Part shown: one piece after another, positions 46,598-56,009 of the stretch | Position numbering within the stretch: the first letter of the stretch is position 1 | Layout: each line of letters begins with the position of its first letter | From: Stutzerimonas stutzeri | GTDB taxonomy: Bacteria > Pseudomonadota > Gammaproteobacteria > Pseudomonadales > Pseudomonadaceae | Direction: 5' to 3' | Assembly (NCBI RefSeq): GCF_009789555.1 | Contig: NZ_CP046902.1 | Location: forward strand, 1,876,001 to 1,940,000 | DNA: 64,000 nt | Made by a program: the position numbers and the translations under genes | Notes under the pieces: model-generated | The model's input: the letters and a program-made list of their open reading frames with translations, nothing else | Databases searched by the model: none | Told to the model about the DNA's origin: nothing

Positions 46598-47376
46598 AGA
46601 TAGCCGCCAACCTGTCCATGCTGTTCAACGAATGGCCGCTCGCCGAACGCATCATGGCGGCCCGCGTCGCGGGTTTCGAGGGTGTGGAAATCCAGTTTCC
46701 CTATGAGTTGCCGGCAATTCGTCTCAAGGAACTGCTGGAGCGCGCCGGTGTGCCACTGGTGCTGATCAACCTGCCCGCTGGCGATTTCATGCAGGGTGGC
46801 GCAGGTCTGGCCGCCGTCCCGGCACGGCAGCAGGCCTTCGATGCAGCATTGCAGGAGGCGCTGACATACGCGGCCATGGTGCGACCGATGTGCATCAACG
46901 TACTGCCGGGACGGCTGGCCGAGGGCATCGGTCGCGAGCAGGCGCTGGATACGCTGGCGGGCAATCTGCGCAAGAGCGCCGAGGCCTTTGCGCTGCTGGG
47001 CGTACGGGTGGTTTGCGAGGCGATCAATCCATTGGACATGCCGGGCTTTCTGATCAACACGCCCGAGCACCTGCAAGATTTGCTGACGCGCGTCGATCAT
47101 CCCAACTGCCAGGCGCAACTGGACCTTTATCACATGGCCCGGCAGGCGCTGGATGTGGTCGCCGGTATTCGTCTGCTGGGGTCGCGCATCGGCCATGTAC
47201 AGTTTGCCGACTGCCCCGGACGCGGTGCGCCGGGCACCGGCTCGGTGGCGTTCGAGCCGTTGATCGATGCGTTACGGGCGGTGGGCTATGACGGCTGGTT
47301 GTCGGCCGAGTATCGACCCGAAGGCACGGATACCGGCGCCAGCCTGGGTTGGCTGGAAACGTGGCGCAAACACTGA
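46594..47376 (+). CDS. hyi: Hydroxypyruvate isomerase-like (Hyi/OtnI) TIM-barrel protein
   Basis: 260 aa. TIM-barrel isomerase with the Hyi marks MKIAANLSMLFNEWPLAERI, VVCEAINPLDMPGFLINT, DLYHMARQ, and IGHVQFADCPGRGAPGTG. The metal ligands Glu, Asp, His and Glu are in place (E in CEAIN, D in LDLYH, H in IGHVQ, E in SAEYRPEG). It could be hydroxypyruvate isomerase or the closely related 2-oxo-tetronate isomerase OtnI. Translationally coupled to the reductase upstream. Confidence 0.82.
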   Translation: MKIAANLSMLFNEWPLAERIMAARVAGFEGVEIQFPYELPAIRLKELLERAGVPLVLINLPAGDFMQGGAGLAAVPARQQAFDAALQEALTYAAMVRPMCINVLPGRLAEGIGREQALDTLAGNLRKSAEAFALLGVRVVCEAINPLDMPGFLINTPEHLQDLLTRVDHPNCQAQLDLYHMARQALDVVAGIRLLGSRIGHVQFADCPGRGAPGTGSVAFEPLIDALRAVGYDGWLSAEYRPEGTDTGASLGWLETWRKH

Positions 47377-47503
47377 ACGGTCGCATTGCCCGGCATAAGC
47401 GAAGATGATGGTGACAGACAGGCGAGGCGTGGGACTCTAGAGTCCGCCTCGGAAATCCGGTCGGGAGACGATCGGCGAATAACAATAAATCGAGAGCGAC
47501 GTC

Positions 47504-48850
47504 ATGCAGCCATCCACCCAAGCCGCGAACGCCTGGCGCGTCCTGTTCCTGCTGTTTCTGGCCAACCTGTTCAACTTCTTCGACCGTACCATCCCGGCGA
47601 TCATCGCCGAACCCATCCGCCTGGAATGGAATCTCAACGACTTCCAGCTTGGGCTGATCGGCACCGCTTTCACCATCGTCTACGCCATCGCGGGCGTGCC
47701 GCTGGGGCGGATGGCCGACCTGGGTTCGCGCCGCAAGATCATGGGTTGGGGCCTGACCGCGTGGAGCGGGTTGACGGCGGTCAATGGGTTTGCCTGGAAC
47801 TTCTGGAGCTTTCTGCTGGTGCGCATGGGCATCGGTATCGGCGAGGCCAGCTATGCACCCGCCGCGAACTCGCTGATTGGAGACCTGTTCCCGGCGCACA
47901 AGCGTGCGCGGGCCATGGGCATCTTCATGCTGGGCCTGCCGCTCGGGCTGCTGCTGGCCTTCTTCACCATCGGTTCGATGGTTGAATACTTCGGCAGTTG
48001 GCGCGCGCCGTTCTTCATCGCCGCGATTCCGGGACTGCTGTTGGCGGTGTTCATCTTCTTTATCAGGGAGCCCCAGCGAGGGGCCGCCGAGACGGTCAAG
48101 GTCTCCCAGGAGCCGGTGCAGCAGCCTGTACGCAAGGTGCTGGCGATCCGCACGTTCTGGTGGCTGGTGCTGGCCGGGCTGGCGTTCAACTTCGCCACCT
48201 ATGCCTGTAACGCCTTCATGGTGCCGTTGCTGATGCGCTATCACTCGGTGCCGCTGGTCGAGGCCTCGATCGCGACCGGCGTGATCGTCGGCTTGACGGG
48301 CCTGATCGGCTTGACGCTGGGCGGCTGGGTGGCCGATCAGATTCATCAACGCTTCGCCCGCGGACGGCTGATCTTCGCAGCCGTGAGCATGGCGATCGCC
48401 ACAGTCGCCACCGGTTATGCACTGCTTGCCGGACGCATCGAAGTCGGCGTGTTCGTTGCGATCTTCAGCATCGGCTGGCTGTTCTCGTACAACTTCTATA
48501 CCTGCGTCTACACCGCGATTCAGGACGTCGTCGAGCCGCGCCTGCGGGCCACCGCGATGGCGCTGTTCTTCGCCGGCTTGTACCTGCTCGGCGGCGGCAT
48601 GGGCACCGTGGTCGTGGGCTTGTTGTCGGATCATTTCGCCGAAGCCGCGATGCTTGCCGCCGGCGCCAGCGAGATGAGCGAAGCGTTTCGTGCCGAGGGG
48701 CTGCATGGCGCGATGTATCTGATTCCCGCATCGCTGTTGCTGACCATGCTGTTCCTGTTCCAGGCGTCGCGTACCTTCTGCCTCGACGCCAAGCGAATGA
48801 CCGACGGCATGAGCCTTTCGACCCGCGAAGGCGACGCCGCACTGGCCTGA
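47504..48850 (+). CDS. MFS transporter, spinster-like
   Basis: 448 aa with 12 membrane segments. N-terminal NLFNFFDRTIPAIIAEPIRLEWNLNDFQLGLIGTAF and the loop GRMADLGSRRKIMGWGL (MFS signature A) resemble the spinster-like family of the major facilitator superfamily. It stands 127 nt after hyi on the same strand and may take up a hydroxy acid for the preceding two enzymes. Substrate unknown. Confidence 0.85.
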   Translation: MQPSTQAANAWRVLFLLFLANLFNFFDRTIPAIIAEPIRLEWNLNDFQLGLIGTAFTIVYAIAGVPLGRMADLGSRRKIMGWGLTAWSGLTAVNGFAWNFWSFLLVRMGIGIGEASYAPAANSLIGDLFPAHKRARAMGIFMLGLPLGLLLAFFTIGSMVEYFGSWRAPFFIAAIPGLLLAVFIFFIREPQRGAAETVKVSQEPVQQPVRKVLAIRTFWWLVLAGLAFNFATYACNAFMVPLLMRYHSVPLVEASIATGVIVGLTGLIGLTLGGWVADQIHQRFARGRLIFAAVSMAIATVATGYALLAGRIEVGVFVAIFSIGWLFSYNFYTCVYTAIQDVVEPRLRATAMALFFAGLYLLGGGMGTVVVGLLSDHFAEAAMLAAGASEMSEAFRAEGLHGAMYLIPASLLLTMLFLFQASRTFCLDAKRMTDGMSLSTREGDAALA

Positions 48851-48974
48851 GCCTGGCTTGCCGTCGACTGCGCAACGACGTGGTCGACGGCGCCTCGTCC
48901 TCCCGACGATTGACCTGCATTTGCCGGCAGGCTCGCATAAACTGCGCGGCCGTTTTTGGCAGTCCGGAACGCTC

Positions 48975-50240
48975 ATGCACAATCCGTCACCCGCCCGCGC
49001 CTGCGGCATCGACTTCGGTACCTCCAATTCCACCGTCGGCTGGTGGCGCCCTGCCACCGAGCCGCTGATTGCGCTCGAAGGCGATCAGCACACCTTGCCG
49101 TCGGTGGTGTTCTTCAACATCGAAGAGCGCCGCCCGGTCTACGGGCGACTGGCCTTGTCCGAATATCTGGAAGGCTACGAAGGCCGACTGATGCGTTCGC
49201 TCAAGAGCCTGCTGGGCTCCAAGCTGTTGAAGAGCGAAACGACCGTGCTGGGTAGCGCCATGCCATTCAGGGACATCCTCGGGCTGTTCCTCGGTACGCT
49301 CAAGCAGCGTGCCGAAGCCAGCGCCGAGCGAGCCTTCGACGAGGTGGTCCTGGGCCGCCCGGTGTTCTTCGTCGATGACGATCCGCAAGCGGACAGGGAG
49401 GCGGCCGATACGCTGGCCGCAGCGGCGAAGAAGATCGGTTTCAAGGACGTATCGTTCCAGTACGAACCCATTGCAGCAGCCTTCGACTACGAGTCGCGTA
49501 TCGAGCAGGAAGAGCGCGTGCTGATCGTCGATATCGGCGGCGGTACCTCGGACTTTTCCCTGGTGCGGTTGTCACCGCAGCGGCGCGCCATCGACGATCG
49601 GCAGAGCGACATTCTGGCGACCTCTGGCGTGCATATCGGCGGTACCGATTTCGACAAGCAGCTGAGCTTGCAGGGTGTGATGCCGCTGTTCGGTTATGGC
49701 AGCCGGATGAAAAGCGATGCGCCGATGCCCACCAGCACCCACCTCAACCTGGCCACCTGGCATACCATCAACGCCGTCTATGCACCGGCGTCGTTGCGCG
49801 CGCTGCAAAGCATGCGCTACGACATCGTCGATCCCACCGGGATCGATCGTCTGTTCAGCCTGATCGAGCAGCGCGCCGGGCACTGGCTGGCCATGCAGGT
49901 GGAGCAGGGCAAGATCGATCTGACCGAGCAGGACCGCTATCGGATCGATTTCGCACGGATCGAGGCGGGCCTGCAGGCGAGCCTGACCCGCGGCGGTTTC
50001 GAAACGGCGATCGACCCGCTGCTCGAACGAATCCGCGATAACGTCAGTCAATTGCTGGTCAGTGCCGGGCTGAGGCAGGATGACATCGATACGGTGTTCT
50101 TCACCGGTGGCTCCAGCGCGATTCCCGCGCTGCGACGAAGCGTTGCCGACCTGCTCCCCGGGGCCCGGCATGTCGAAGGCAACCGCTTTGGCAGTATCGG
50201 CAGTGGCTTGGCCATCGAGGCGAAGAAACGCTACGGTTGA
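48975..50240 (+). CDS. Hsp70-family protein, YegD-like
   Basis: 421 aa from the ATG at 48975. Actin-like ATPase domain only: phosphate-1 loop ACGIDFGTSNSTVGWW, phosphate-2 loop VLIVDIGGGTSDFSLV, and VFFTGGSSAIPALRRSV. It lacks the DnaK peptide-binding domain, as E. coli YegD does. Function of YegD proteins is uncertain. The CHAD gene follows by 46 nt. Confidence 0.88.
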   Translation: MHNPSPARACGIDFGTSNSTVGWWRPATEPLIALEGDQHTLPSVVFFNIEERRPVYGRLALSEYLEGYEGRLMRSLKSLLGSKLLKSETTVLGSAMPFRDILGLFLGTLKQRAEASAERAFDEVVLGRPVFFVDDDPQADREAADTLAAAAKKIGFKDVSFQYEPIAAAFDYESRIEQEERVLIVDIGGGTSDFSLVRLSPQRRAIDDRQSDILATSGVHIGGTDFDKQLSLQGVMPLFGYGSRMKSDAPMPTSTHLNLATWHTINAVYAPASLRALQSMRYDIVDPTGIDRLFSLIEQRAGHWLAMQVEQGKIDLTEQDRYRIDFARIEAGLQASLTRGGFETAIDPLLERIRDNVSQLLVSAGLRQDDIDTVFFTGGSSAIPALRRSVADLLPGARHVEGNRFGSIGSGLAIEAKKRYG

Positions 50241-50286
50241 GTTCTTTTGGTGTCTGCGTGGCACCGGAGCCGGATCGGGAGTTTTC

Positions 50287-51183
50287 ATGGGATACAGGCT
50301 TCGTCCAGGCGACTCCGCCGCCGAGGTGCGCAAGGTCGCACGGCAGGGCATCGACAAGGCCATCGAGGCGTTGAGCGTTCCCCCCGCAGAGCGGGCCGAG
50401 GGCGTGCACCAGGCACGCAAACGCTTCAAGGAATTGCGCGCATTGCTGCGGCTGGTGCGCAAACCGCTGGGCGGCACCTTCAAGCGCGAGAACCGTCGGT
50501 TGCGCGACCTGGGCCGAGCGCTGGCCGAGTCGCGCGATGCGGCAGCCATGCTGGAAAGCTGGGACCTCCTGGCGCAGCGCTTTGCCGAGCGGTTCGCCGA
50601 TCCGGATTTCAGTGCCGCCCGGCAGCGCTTGCAGGCCCGGGCCGAGACAAACGAGGGCGCCACCGCCGATCTGGAAGGGCGTCTCGCAGAGGTGATCGAG
50701 GCGTTACGCACCGCCCGTGGCGGCATCGACCGCTGGCCGCTCAGGGGCGAAGGGTTCGACCTGCTGGCTGCCGGTGTGGAGCGCACCTACGCCGACGGCT
50801 GCGCCGAGCTGGCCAAGGTGCGGCTCGCGCCGAGCGACGAACAGCTCCACGAGTGGCGTAAACGGGTCAAGGATCATTGGTACCAGACACGGCTGCTGGC
50901 CCCCGCTTGGCCAACGCTGATGCAGGTGCGCAGCGATTCGCTCAAGCGACTGGCCGATCGGCTCGGCGACGACCATGATCTGGCCATGATGCAGCAACTG
51001 CTCCACGCCGAACCTTCGCTTTTTGGCGACCGGGGCGTTTGCGAGCAACTCGGCCAGGCAATTGCCGAGCGCCGCAGCGAACTGCAACGCGAGGCGCTGG
51101 CGCTGGGTGAGACGCTTTACCGGGAGGCACCGAACGATCTGGTGGCGCGCTGGCGGCGCTACTGGGACGCCGCCGAAAGCTGA
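50287..51183 (+). CDS. CHAD-domain protein
   Basis: 298 aa from the ATG at 50287. Two CHAD halves are visible, each with a conserved His in a basic helix: EGVHQARKRFKELRALLRLV near 40-60 and LHEWRKRVKDHWYQTRLL near 190-210, plus LADRLGDDHDLAMM. CHAD domains bind polyphosphate through Arg, Lys and His. No triphosphate tunnel (CYTH) domain is fused. Probably co-transcribed with the YegD-like gene. Confidence 0.87.
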   Translation: MGYRLRPGDSAAEVRKVARQGIDKAIEALSVPPAERAEGVHQARKRFKELRALLRLVRKPLGGTFKRENRRLRDLGRALAESRDAAAMLESWDLLAQRFAERFADPDFSAARQRLQARAETNEGATADLEGRLAEVIEALRTARGGIDRWPLRGEGFDLLAAGVERTYADGCAELAKVRLAPSDEQLHEWRKRVKDHWYQTRLLAPAWPTLMQVRSDSLKRLADRLGDDHDLAMMQQLLHAEPSLFGDRGVCEQLGQAIAERRSELQREALALGETLYREAPNDLVARWRRYWDAAES

Positions 51184-51195
51184 TGGCCAAAGCGG

Positions 51196-51609
51196 TCAGG
51201 CTGTCTGGCTGTTGACCTCGTGAATGTTCAGCATCTTTTCCATCTCGCTGCGGATGAACGCATCGGTGCAACCCGGCAGGTATTCACGCAGCTTGCGGAT
51301 CACCCACTGCTGGCCCTTGTCGACGAATGCAAGGCGTTCGTCCAACGACTCGATTGCCATCGCCTTGGCATAGAAGGCCCCTGTTTCACGATTGGGTTCG
51401 ACGCCCAGGTGGTTGAGGCAGTTGAGCACCCGTTTGCAGCTGTCTATTTCTCCCTGGCGGATCTGCTCCAGCAGGGTCCGTTGCGCCGGATCGTCGCAAT
51501 GTTGCAGGCTTTCGCCCGCCACCTTGGCGCCGGCGCGTTCGGCGCTGAGCAGATCCTGCAACAGTTGCGTTTCCCCTTGCGCCGTGTTCAGCGGGTTCCG
51601 GTCAGTCAT
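51196..51609 (-). CDS. Small helical protein, ferritin-like fold suspected
   Basis: 137 aa, mostly helical, starting MTDRNPLNTAQGETQLLQDLLSAERAGAKVAGESL. The spaced Glu and His residues (LSAERAGA, LEQIRQGEIDSCKRVL, FIRSEMEKMLNIHEV) look like a ferritin-type four-helix bundle. I recall this as DUF6306. No signal peptide. Function unknown. Confidence 0.7.
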   Translation of the reverse strand: MTDRNPLNTAQGETQLLQDLLSAERAGAKVAGESLQHCDDPAQRTLLEQIRQGEIDSCKRVLNCLNHLGVEPNRETGAFYAKAMAIESLDERLAFVDKGQQWVIRKLREYLPGCTDAFIRSEMEKMLNIHEVNSQTA

Positions 51610-51677
51610 GCGCGATTCCTGTCTGGAGGGCTGACGCGCGGCTGCGGGCAGTGGCGTCAGCGGGATGAGCCCGTCGG

Positions 51678-52229
51678 TTACAGCTTCTTTGCCGTCACGA
51701 TCTTCACCGGGGTCAACGGGACGTTCTGCATCATGCTGCGGTTGCCGGTCGGCACCTGGGCGATCTGGTCGACCACGTCCATGCCGCGCACCACCTTGGC
51801 AAACACCGCGTAGCCGAAATCCCGGCTGCCGTGGTCGAGGAAGGCGTTATCGCGATGGTTGATGAAAAACTGACTGGTGGCCGAATTGACGTTCTGGGTG
51901 CGGGCCATCGCCAGCGTCCCGCGGACGTTGTGCAAGCCGTTGTCGGCTTCGTTCTTGATCGGCTCGCCGGTCTTCTTCTGGCTCAGCCCTTCGTCGAACC
52001 CGCCGCCTTGAACCATGAACCCTGGAATGACGCGGTGGAACACCGTGCCATCGTAGAAGCCGCTTTCCACGTAGCTGAGGAAATTCTTCACGCTGATCGG
52101 CGCCTTCTCGGCCTCCAGCTCGATTTCGATTTCGCCCATGCTGGTGTTCAGCAATACGTGCGGATTGTCCGCGGCCAGTAGGTCGCCGGCGAGCAGCAAT
52201 GAACAGGCGGCAAGGATGAGTCGTTTCAT
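51678..52229 (-). CDS. ppiA: Periplasmic cyclophilin-type peptidyl-prolyl isomerase
   Basis: 183 aa. Signal peptide ends near DLLAA (about residue 20). Cyclophilin core: [41 protein letters not shown] and [17 protein letters not shown]. The catalytic Arg (FHRVI), Phe and Gln are intact. It assists folding of secreted proteins. It overlaps the LysR stop by 4 nt (ATGA). Confidence 0.92.
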   Translation of the reverse strand: MKRLILAACSLLLAGDLLAADNPHVLLNTSMGEIEIELEAEKAPISVKNFLSYVESGFYDGTVFHRVIPGFMVQGGGFDEGLSQKKTGEPIKNEADNGLHNVRGTLAMARTQNVNSATSQFFINHRDNAFLDHGSRDFGYAVFAKVVRGMDVVDQIAQVPTGNRSMMQNVPLTPVKIVTAKKL

Positions 52230-53170
52230 GGTGTTGTCCTGATGGGAGTGGAAGCCTGGGCCGGTCCGCCATTGGCAGCCTGCGATTGCGCATCGTACGT
52301 CTTGATCAGGTCGATGAGAATCTGCGTGGCCGGGCCGAGCGGCTTGTTAGGGTTAGTGTAGAGATAGAACAGGGGCCGGCGAATGCTGCCCTGGACCAAT
52401 GGCAGCGGCTTGAGCACACCCTCGGCGAGTTCGCGGCCGATCATGTGACGCGGCAGCCAGGCGAAGCCAAGTCCGCTGCTGACGAAGCCCACCGATGTGG
52501 CCAGGCTGCCCACCGTCCAGCGCTGTTCGGCGCCCAGCCAGCCGCTGTCGCGAGGCTGACGCTGGCCGGAGTCGCGCACCACCACCTGCATCTGGCTCTG
52601 CAGGTCCTGCACGCTGAGTTTGCGCTGCAGTTGATGCAAGGAATGATCGACGTGGGCCACGGCGATGAACTCGACGGTACTCAGCTCGGCGCCAAGATAG
52701 CCGGTGATGTCCAGGCTGCTGATGGCGAGATCGGCGGTGCCGTCCTTGAGTACGTCCTCGACCCCGGACAGCACTTCCTCGCGCAACCGCACGCGACAGC
52801 CACGGCTTTTGGGCATGAATGCGGTCAGGGCGCGGATCAGTTTGGCGTTGGGGTAGGCGGCGTCCACCACCAGGCGGACTTCGGCCTCCCAGCCCTGCTC
52901 CATGTGATGGGCCAGTTCTTCGAGCTGTCCGGCCTGGGCCACCAGTTGCCGTGATCGACGCAACAGCACCTCGCCGGCATCGGTGAGTACCGCCTTGCGC
53001 CCGTCGATACGCAGCAGGGGCACGCCCAGTTGCTCCTGCATGCGCGCAACGGTGTAGCTGACGGAAGACTGCGAGCGATGGAGCATTTCGGCGGCCTGGG
53101 CGAAGCCGCCGTGGTCGATCACTGCCTGCAGGGTTCGCCACTGATCGAGGGTCACGCGTGGCACTTTCAT
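52226..53170 (-). CDS. LysR-family regulator
   Basis: 314 aa. N-terminal winged helix (about 5-65: [46 protein letters not shown]). C-terminal periplasmic-binding-like effector domain with [16 protein letters not shown]. Ligand and targets unknown. Translationally coupled to ppiA downstream; the divergent small gene starts 64 nt away. Confidence 0.9.
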   Translation of the reverse strand: MKVPRVTLDQWRTLQAVIDHGGFAQAAEMLHRSQSSVSYTVARMQEQLGVPLLRIDGRKAVLTDAGEVLLRRSRQLVAQAGQLEELAHHMEQGWEAEVRLVVDAAYPNAKLIRALTAFMPKSRGCRVRLREEVLSGVEDVLKDGTADLAISSLDITGYLGAELSTVEFIAVAHVDHSLHQLQRKLSVQDLQSQMQVVVRDSGQRQPRDSGWLGAEQRWTVGSLATSVGFVSSGLGFAWLPRHMIGRELAEGVLKPLPLVQGSIRRPLFYLYTNPNKPLGPATQILIDLIKTYDAQSQAANGGPAQASTPIRTTP

Positions 53171-53233
53171 TCCATTGTTTTCCTGTTGCGTCTGTCTGGT
53201 ACGCTGGCGAGCCTTTACGAGGAGCCGACAAAA

Positions 53234-53572
53234 ATGAAAAGAATCCGCTTCGCCGCGTTCGCTTCGCTCACTATCATCCCACTGAGCGCCCTGGCCGTCA
53301 GCTACCCGGTGGACGTGGAGCAGGAACTCAACGGTGCCGACGTGCTGGCAACCACCGAAACCATCGATCGGGACATGGCCGGCCTGATGCTACAGAACCT
53401 CGGCACGCGACCGGTCGATTGCACCGCCGTGTTCCGCAACGGACCCGAGGCACCTCGAACCCGTCATACCGCGCTCGCCGCGGGCGAGCGCAAACCTTTG
53501 GTCGCCAAGTTCAAGCGCGACGTGATTCGCCTGCGTATCAAACTGACCTGCGAGCCGCAGCCCTCCTCTTGA
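53234..53572 (+). CDS. Small exported protein of unknown function
   Basis: 112 aa from the ATG at 53234 with GAGGAG upstream. Signal peptide ends near LSALA (about residue 21). The mature part has an Ig-like strand pattern (VSYPVDVEQELNGADVLATTETIDRDMAGLMLQNLGTRPVDCTAVFRNGPEAPR) and two Cys that could form a disulfide. Similar Pseudomonas proteins have been labelled phosphoglycerate kinase in error; nothing here supports that. Divergent from lysR. Confidence 0.7.
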   Translation: MKRIRFAAFASLTIIPLSALAVSYPVDVEQELNGADVLATTETIDRDMAGLMLQNLGTRPVDCTAVFRNGPEAPRTRHTALAAGERKPLVAKFKRDVIRLRIKLTCEPQPSS

Positions 53573-53753
53573 CCGAAGCGTGCGGGACCGGCGGTACCGC
53601 CGATGGCCGTCAGCATCGTCGCATGGCCGCAGCGTTTGCAACCCCAGACGCTCATCGGGCCGGCAGAAGCGGACGTGATGCACAAAGCCGCCTCTCCTGC
53701 GGCTGGACGCGTTAATCTATGCGTCGTTTTTCGACTTGCCCGAGGTGTCACCC

Positions 53754-55100
53754 TTGTTTGACCAATTCGCCCTTCACGAACGCCTGCTCAAGGCGGTCGC
53801 CGAACTCAAATTCGTCGAGCCGACGCCCGTGCAGGTGGCGGCTATTCCTCCGGCGCTCGAAGGGCGCGATCTGCGGGTAACGGCGCAGACCGGCAGTGGC
53901 AAGACGGCGGCGTTCGTGCTGCCGATGCTTAACCGGCTGATCGGCGATGCGGTGGTGCGTACCGATGTGCGCGCGCTGATTCTGCTGCCGACCCGCGAAC
54001 TGGCCCAGCAGACCCTCAAGGAAGTCGAGCGTTTCTCGCAGTTCACTTTCATCAAGTCGGCGATGATCACCGGTGGCGAGGATTTCAAGGTCCAGGCCGC
54101 GATCCTGCGCAAGGTGCCGGATATTCTCATCGGTACTCCGGGGCGAATGATCGAGCATCTGAACGCCGGCACACTGATCCTCAAGGACGTGGAGCTGCTC
54201 ATTCTCGATGAAGCCGATCGCATGCTCGACATGGGGTTCGCCGACGATGTTCAGCGTCTGGTCGGCGAATGCGACAAACGCCAGCAGACCCTGCTGTTCT
54301 CGGCCACCAGTGGCGGCGCAGCGTTGCGCGAGATGGCTGCCAATGTCCTGCGCGATCCGCTGCATTTGCAGCTCAACCGCGTCAGCGAGCTGAACGAGGG
54401 TACCCGCCAGCAGATCATTACCGCCGAGAACACCGAGCATAAGGAAAAGCTGGTGCACTGGCTGTTGGCCAACGAGACCTACAAGAAGGCGGTGATCTTC
54501 ACCAATACACGGGTCCAGGCCGACCGCCTGTATGGGCGGCTGGTGGCCGAAGGCGTGAAGGCCTTCGTCCTGCATGGCGACAAAGACCAGAAGGACCGCA
54601 AACTGGCGATCGACCGGGTCAAGGAAGGTGGCGTCAAGGTGTTGGTCGCGACCGATGTGGCGGCGCGCGGGCTGGATATCGAAGGCCTGGATCTGGTGAT
54701 CAACTTCGACATGCCGCGCTCGGGCGACGAATACGTGCACCGTATCGGTCGGACCGGCCGCGCCGGTGCCGAAGGCCTGGCGATCTCGCTGATCTGTCAC
54801 AACGACTGGAACCTGATGTCGAGCATCGAACGCTACCTCAAGCAGCGCTTCGAGCGACGGGTGATCAAGGGCCTGAAGGGCAGCTACATGGGGCCGAAAA
54901 ACCTCAAGGCTTCCGGCAAGGCAGCGGGCACCAAGAAGAAAAAGGACGACAAGAAGAAGGCAGCCGATAAAAAGACCAAACCCGCAGGCAAGCCCACCGC
55001 CAAGCGCCCGAAGAACGCCAAGCGCGAGGCGCCGCCCTCGCAGATCGTCAGTCAGGATGGCATGGCGCCGCTGCGCCGCAAGAAGCCGGCCGCCGAGTAA
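53754..55100 (+). CDS. DEAD-box RNA helicase
   Basis: 448 aa from a TTG at 53754, chosen because GAGG precedes it by 8 nt and the protein then begins like homologues (FDQFALHERLLKAV). Q motif PTPVQVAAIPPAL, Walker A AQTGSGKT, DEAD in LILDEADRMLDMG, SAT in LLFSATSGGA, and the motif VI region HRIGRTGRAGAEG. A Lys-rich tail of about 70 residues (KKKKDDKKKAADKK) would contact RNA. It resembles SrmB/RhlE-type cold or ribosome-assembly helicases. Which one is not decided. Confidence 0.92.
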   Translation: MFDQFALHERLLKAVAELKFVEPTPVQVAAIPPALEGRDLRVTAQTGSGKTAAFVLPMLNRLIGDAVVRTDVRALILLPTRELAQQTLKEVERFSQFTFIKSAMITGGEDFKVQAAILRKVPDILIGTPGRMIEHLNAGTLILKDVELLILDEADRMLDMGFADDVQRLVGECDKRQQTLLFSATSGGAALREMAANVLRDPLHLQLNRVSELNEGTRQQIITAENTEHKEKLVHWLLANETYKKAVIFTNTRVQADRLYGRLVAEGVKAFVLHGDKDQKDRKLAIDRVKEGGVKVLVATDVAARGLDIEGLDLVINFDMPRSGDEYVHRIGRTGRAGAEGLAISLICHNDWNLMSSIERYLKQRFERRVIKGLKGSYMGPKNLKASGKAAGTKKKKDDKKKAADKKTKPAGKPTAKRPKNAKREAPPSQIVSQDGMAPLRRKKPAAE

Positions 55101-55148
55101 CGTTGCCCCTCGCCGGGGCGGCGTCGTTGCCCCGGCTCCTACGGATCG

Positions 55149-55442
55149 TCAGCGCTTTTTGGCCGGTGCGATATCGGCTTTCTTCTCCGCCTCTTCCACA
55201 TGCTGAAGACGCCTGTCATAGGCCTGGCATTCGTCACCAAGCTGTTCGGCGGTTTGTTTGACCTCCATGTCGCGCAACTGCTCGTTGATTTCCGCCGCCC
55301 GTTCCGGGTCATTCTCGGTCAGCTGATTGACGCGTTCGGCCAACTGTTCGGCCTTGGCGTTGATCTGGTCCGTGGTGCATTCGGCGAGCGCCGTCTGGCT
55401 GGCCAGCAGGGCGGCAGCGATGGGAATGATCAGATATTTCAT
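55149..55442 (-). CDS. Small exported helical protein
   Basis: 97 aa from the ATG at 55442 (GAGCG upstream). Signal peptide ends near QTALA (about residue 20). The mature part is a charged helical hairpin rich in Glu, Gln and Lys (INAKAEQLAERVNQLTENDPERAAEINEQLRDMEVKQ) with two Cys that could form a disulfide. It ends in KKADIAPAKKR. Family not recognised. Convergent with the helicase gene. Confidence 0.7.
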   Translation of the reverse strand: MKYLIIPIAAALLASQTALAECTTDQINAKAEQLAERVNQLTENDPERAAEINEQLRDMEVKQTAEQLGDECQAYDRRLQHVEEAEKKADIAPAKKR

Positions 55443-55592
55443 GGTGCGCTCCTGTAACGATCTGTTCGGTGGATCGTCATCGGAGCGCTTTAGTTCAGCT
55501 GTTGCCCGGTGTGCAGGATCGAACCATGCCGCGATTGGCGGGGTCCGAATCAGCATGAGCCGCCGTTCGACGCGGCGCGACAGGAGAGGGAC

Positions 55593-55961
55593 ATGACCTA
55601 TAACTGGGACCTGATGCTGCGCCTGCTGCTGGAAGCGCAGAAATCCGGCAGCGAGACGTTCACGCCACGGCAGTACGCCGACGAACACGCGATCGCCATG
55701 GAAGAGGCGGGGCAACCGTTGCCCAATCTCGATTCGTTGAAGGCCGAGGCACAGAACTACGAAAGCCTGCTGTTCGAAGGCGGGTTCATGGTGGCGCGCC
55801 CTGAGGATCAAGGCGGCAACGGTGAGAATTTCGTTCTGACCGAGCGAGGCATGCAACTGCTGCAGATGCTCCAGGGTGGCAGCGTGAACCGGCAGCGCCT
55901 GGACGAAACGGGCCAGGCTGCGCTGACCCCGGAGGTCTTCGACGGCCTGGCGGCCGGCTGA
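55593..55961 (+). CDS. Small protein, winged-helix-like, unknown function
   Basis: 122 aa from the ATG at 55593 with AGGAGAGG upstream. The order helix, helix, strand pair (NWDLMLRLLLEAQKSG ... YESLLFEGGFMVAR ... FVLTERGMQLLQML) is that of small winged-helix proteins resembling DUF2513. This resemblance is by eye only. No signal or membrane segment. Confidence 0.65.
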   Translation: MTYNWDLMLRLLLEAQKSGSETFTPRQYADEHAIAMEEAGQPLPNLDSLKAEAQNYESLLFEGGFMVARPEDQGGNGENFVLTERGMQLLQMLQGGSVNRQRLDETGQAALTPEVFDGLAAG

Positions 55962-56009
55962 GCGACAGCGTCCCGCTTGTGCGGGACGCCGTTTCGAGGG
56001 GGGCGACTG

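Noticed and set aside
47054..49057. 667-codon minus-strand ORF over hyi and the MFS gene
   Set aside because: Antisense to two well-supported genes; its low-complexity His/Gln/Arg sequence is typical of a shadow frame.
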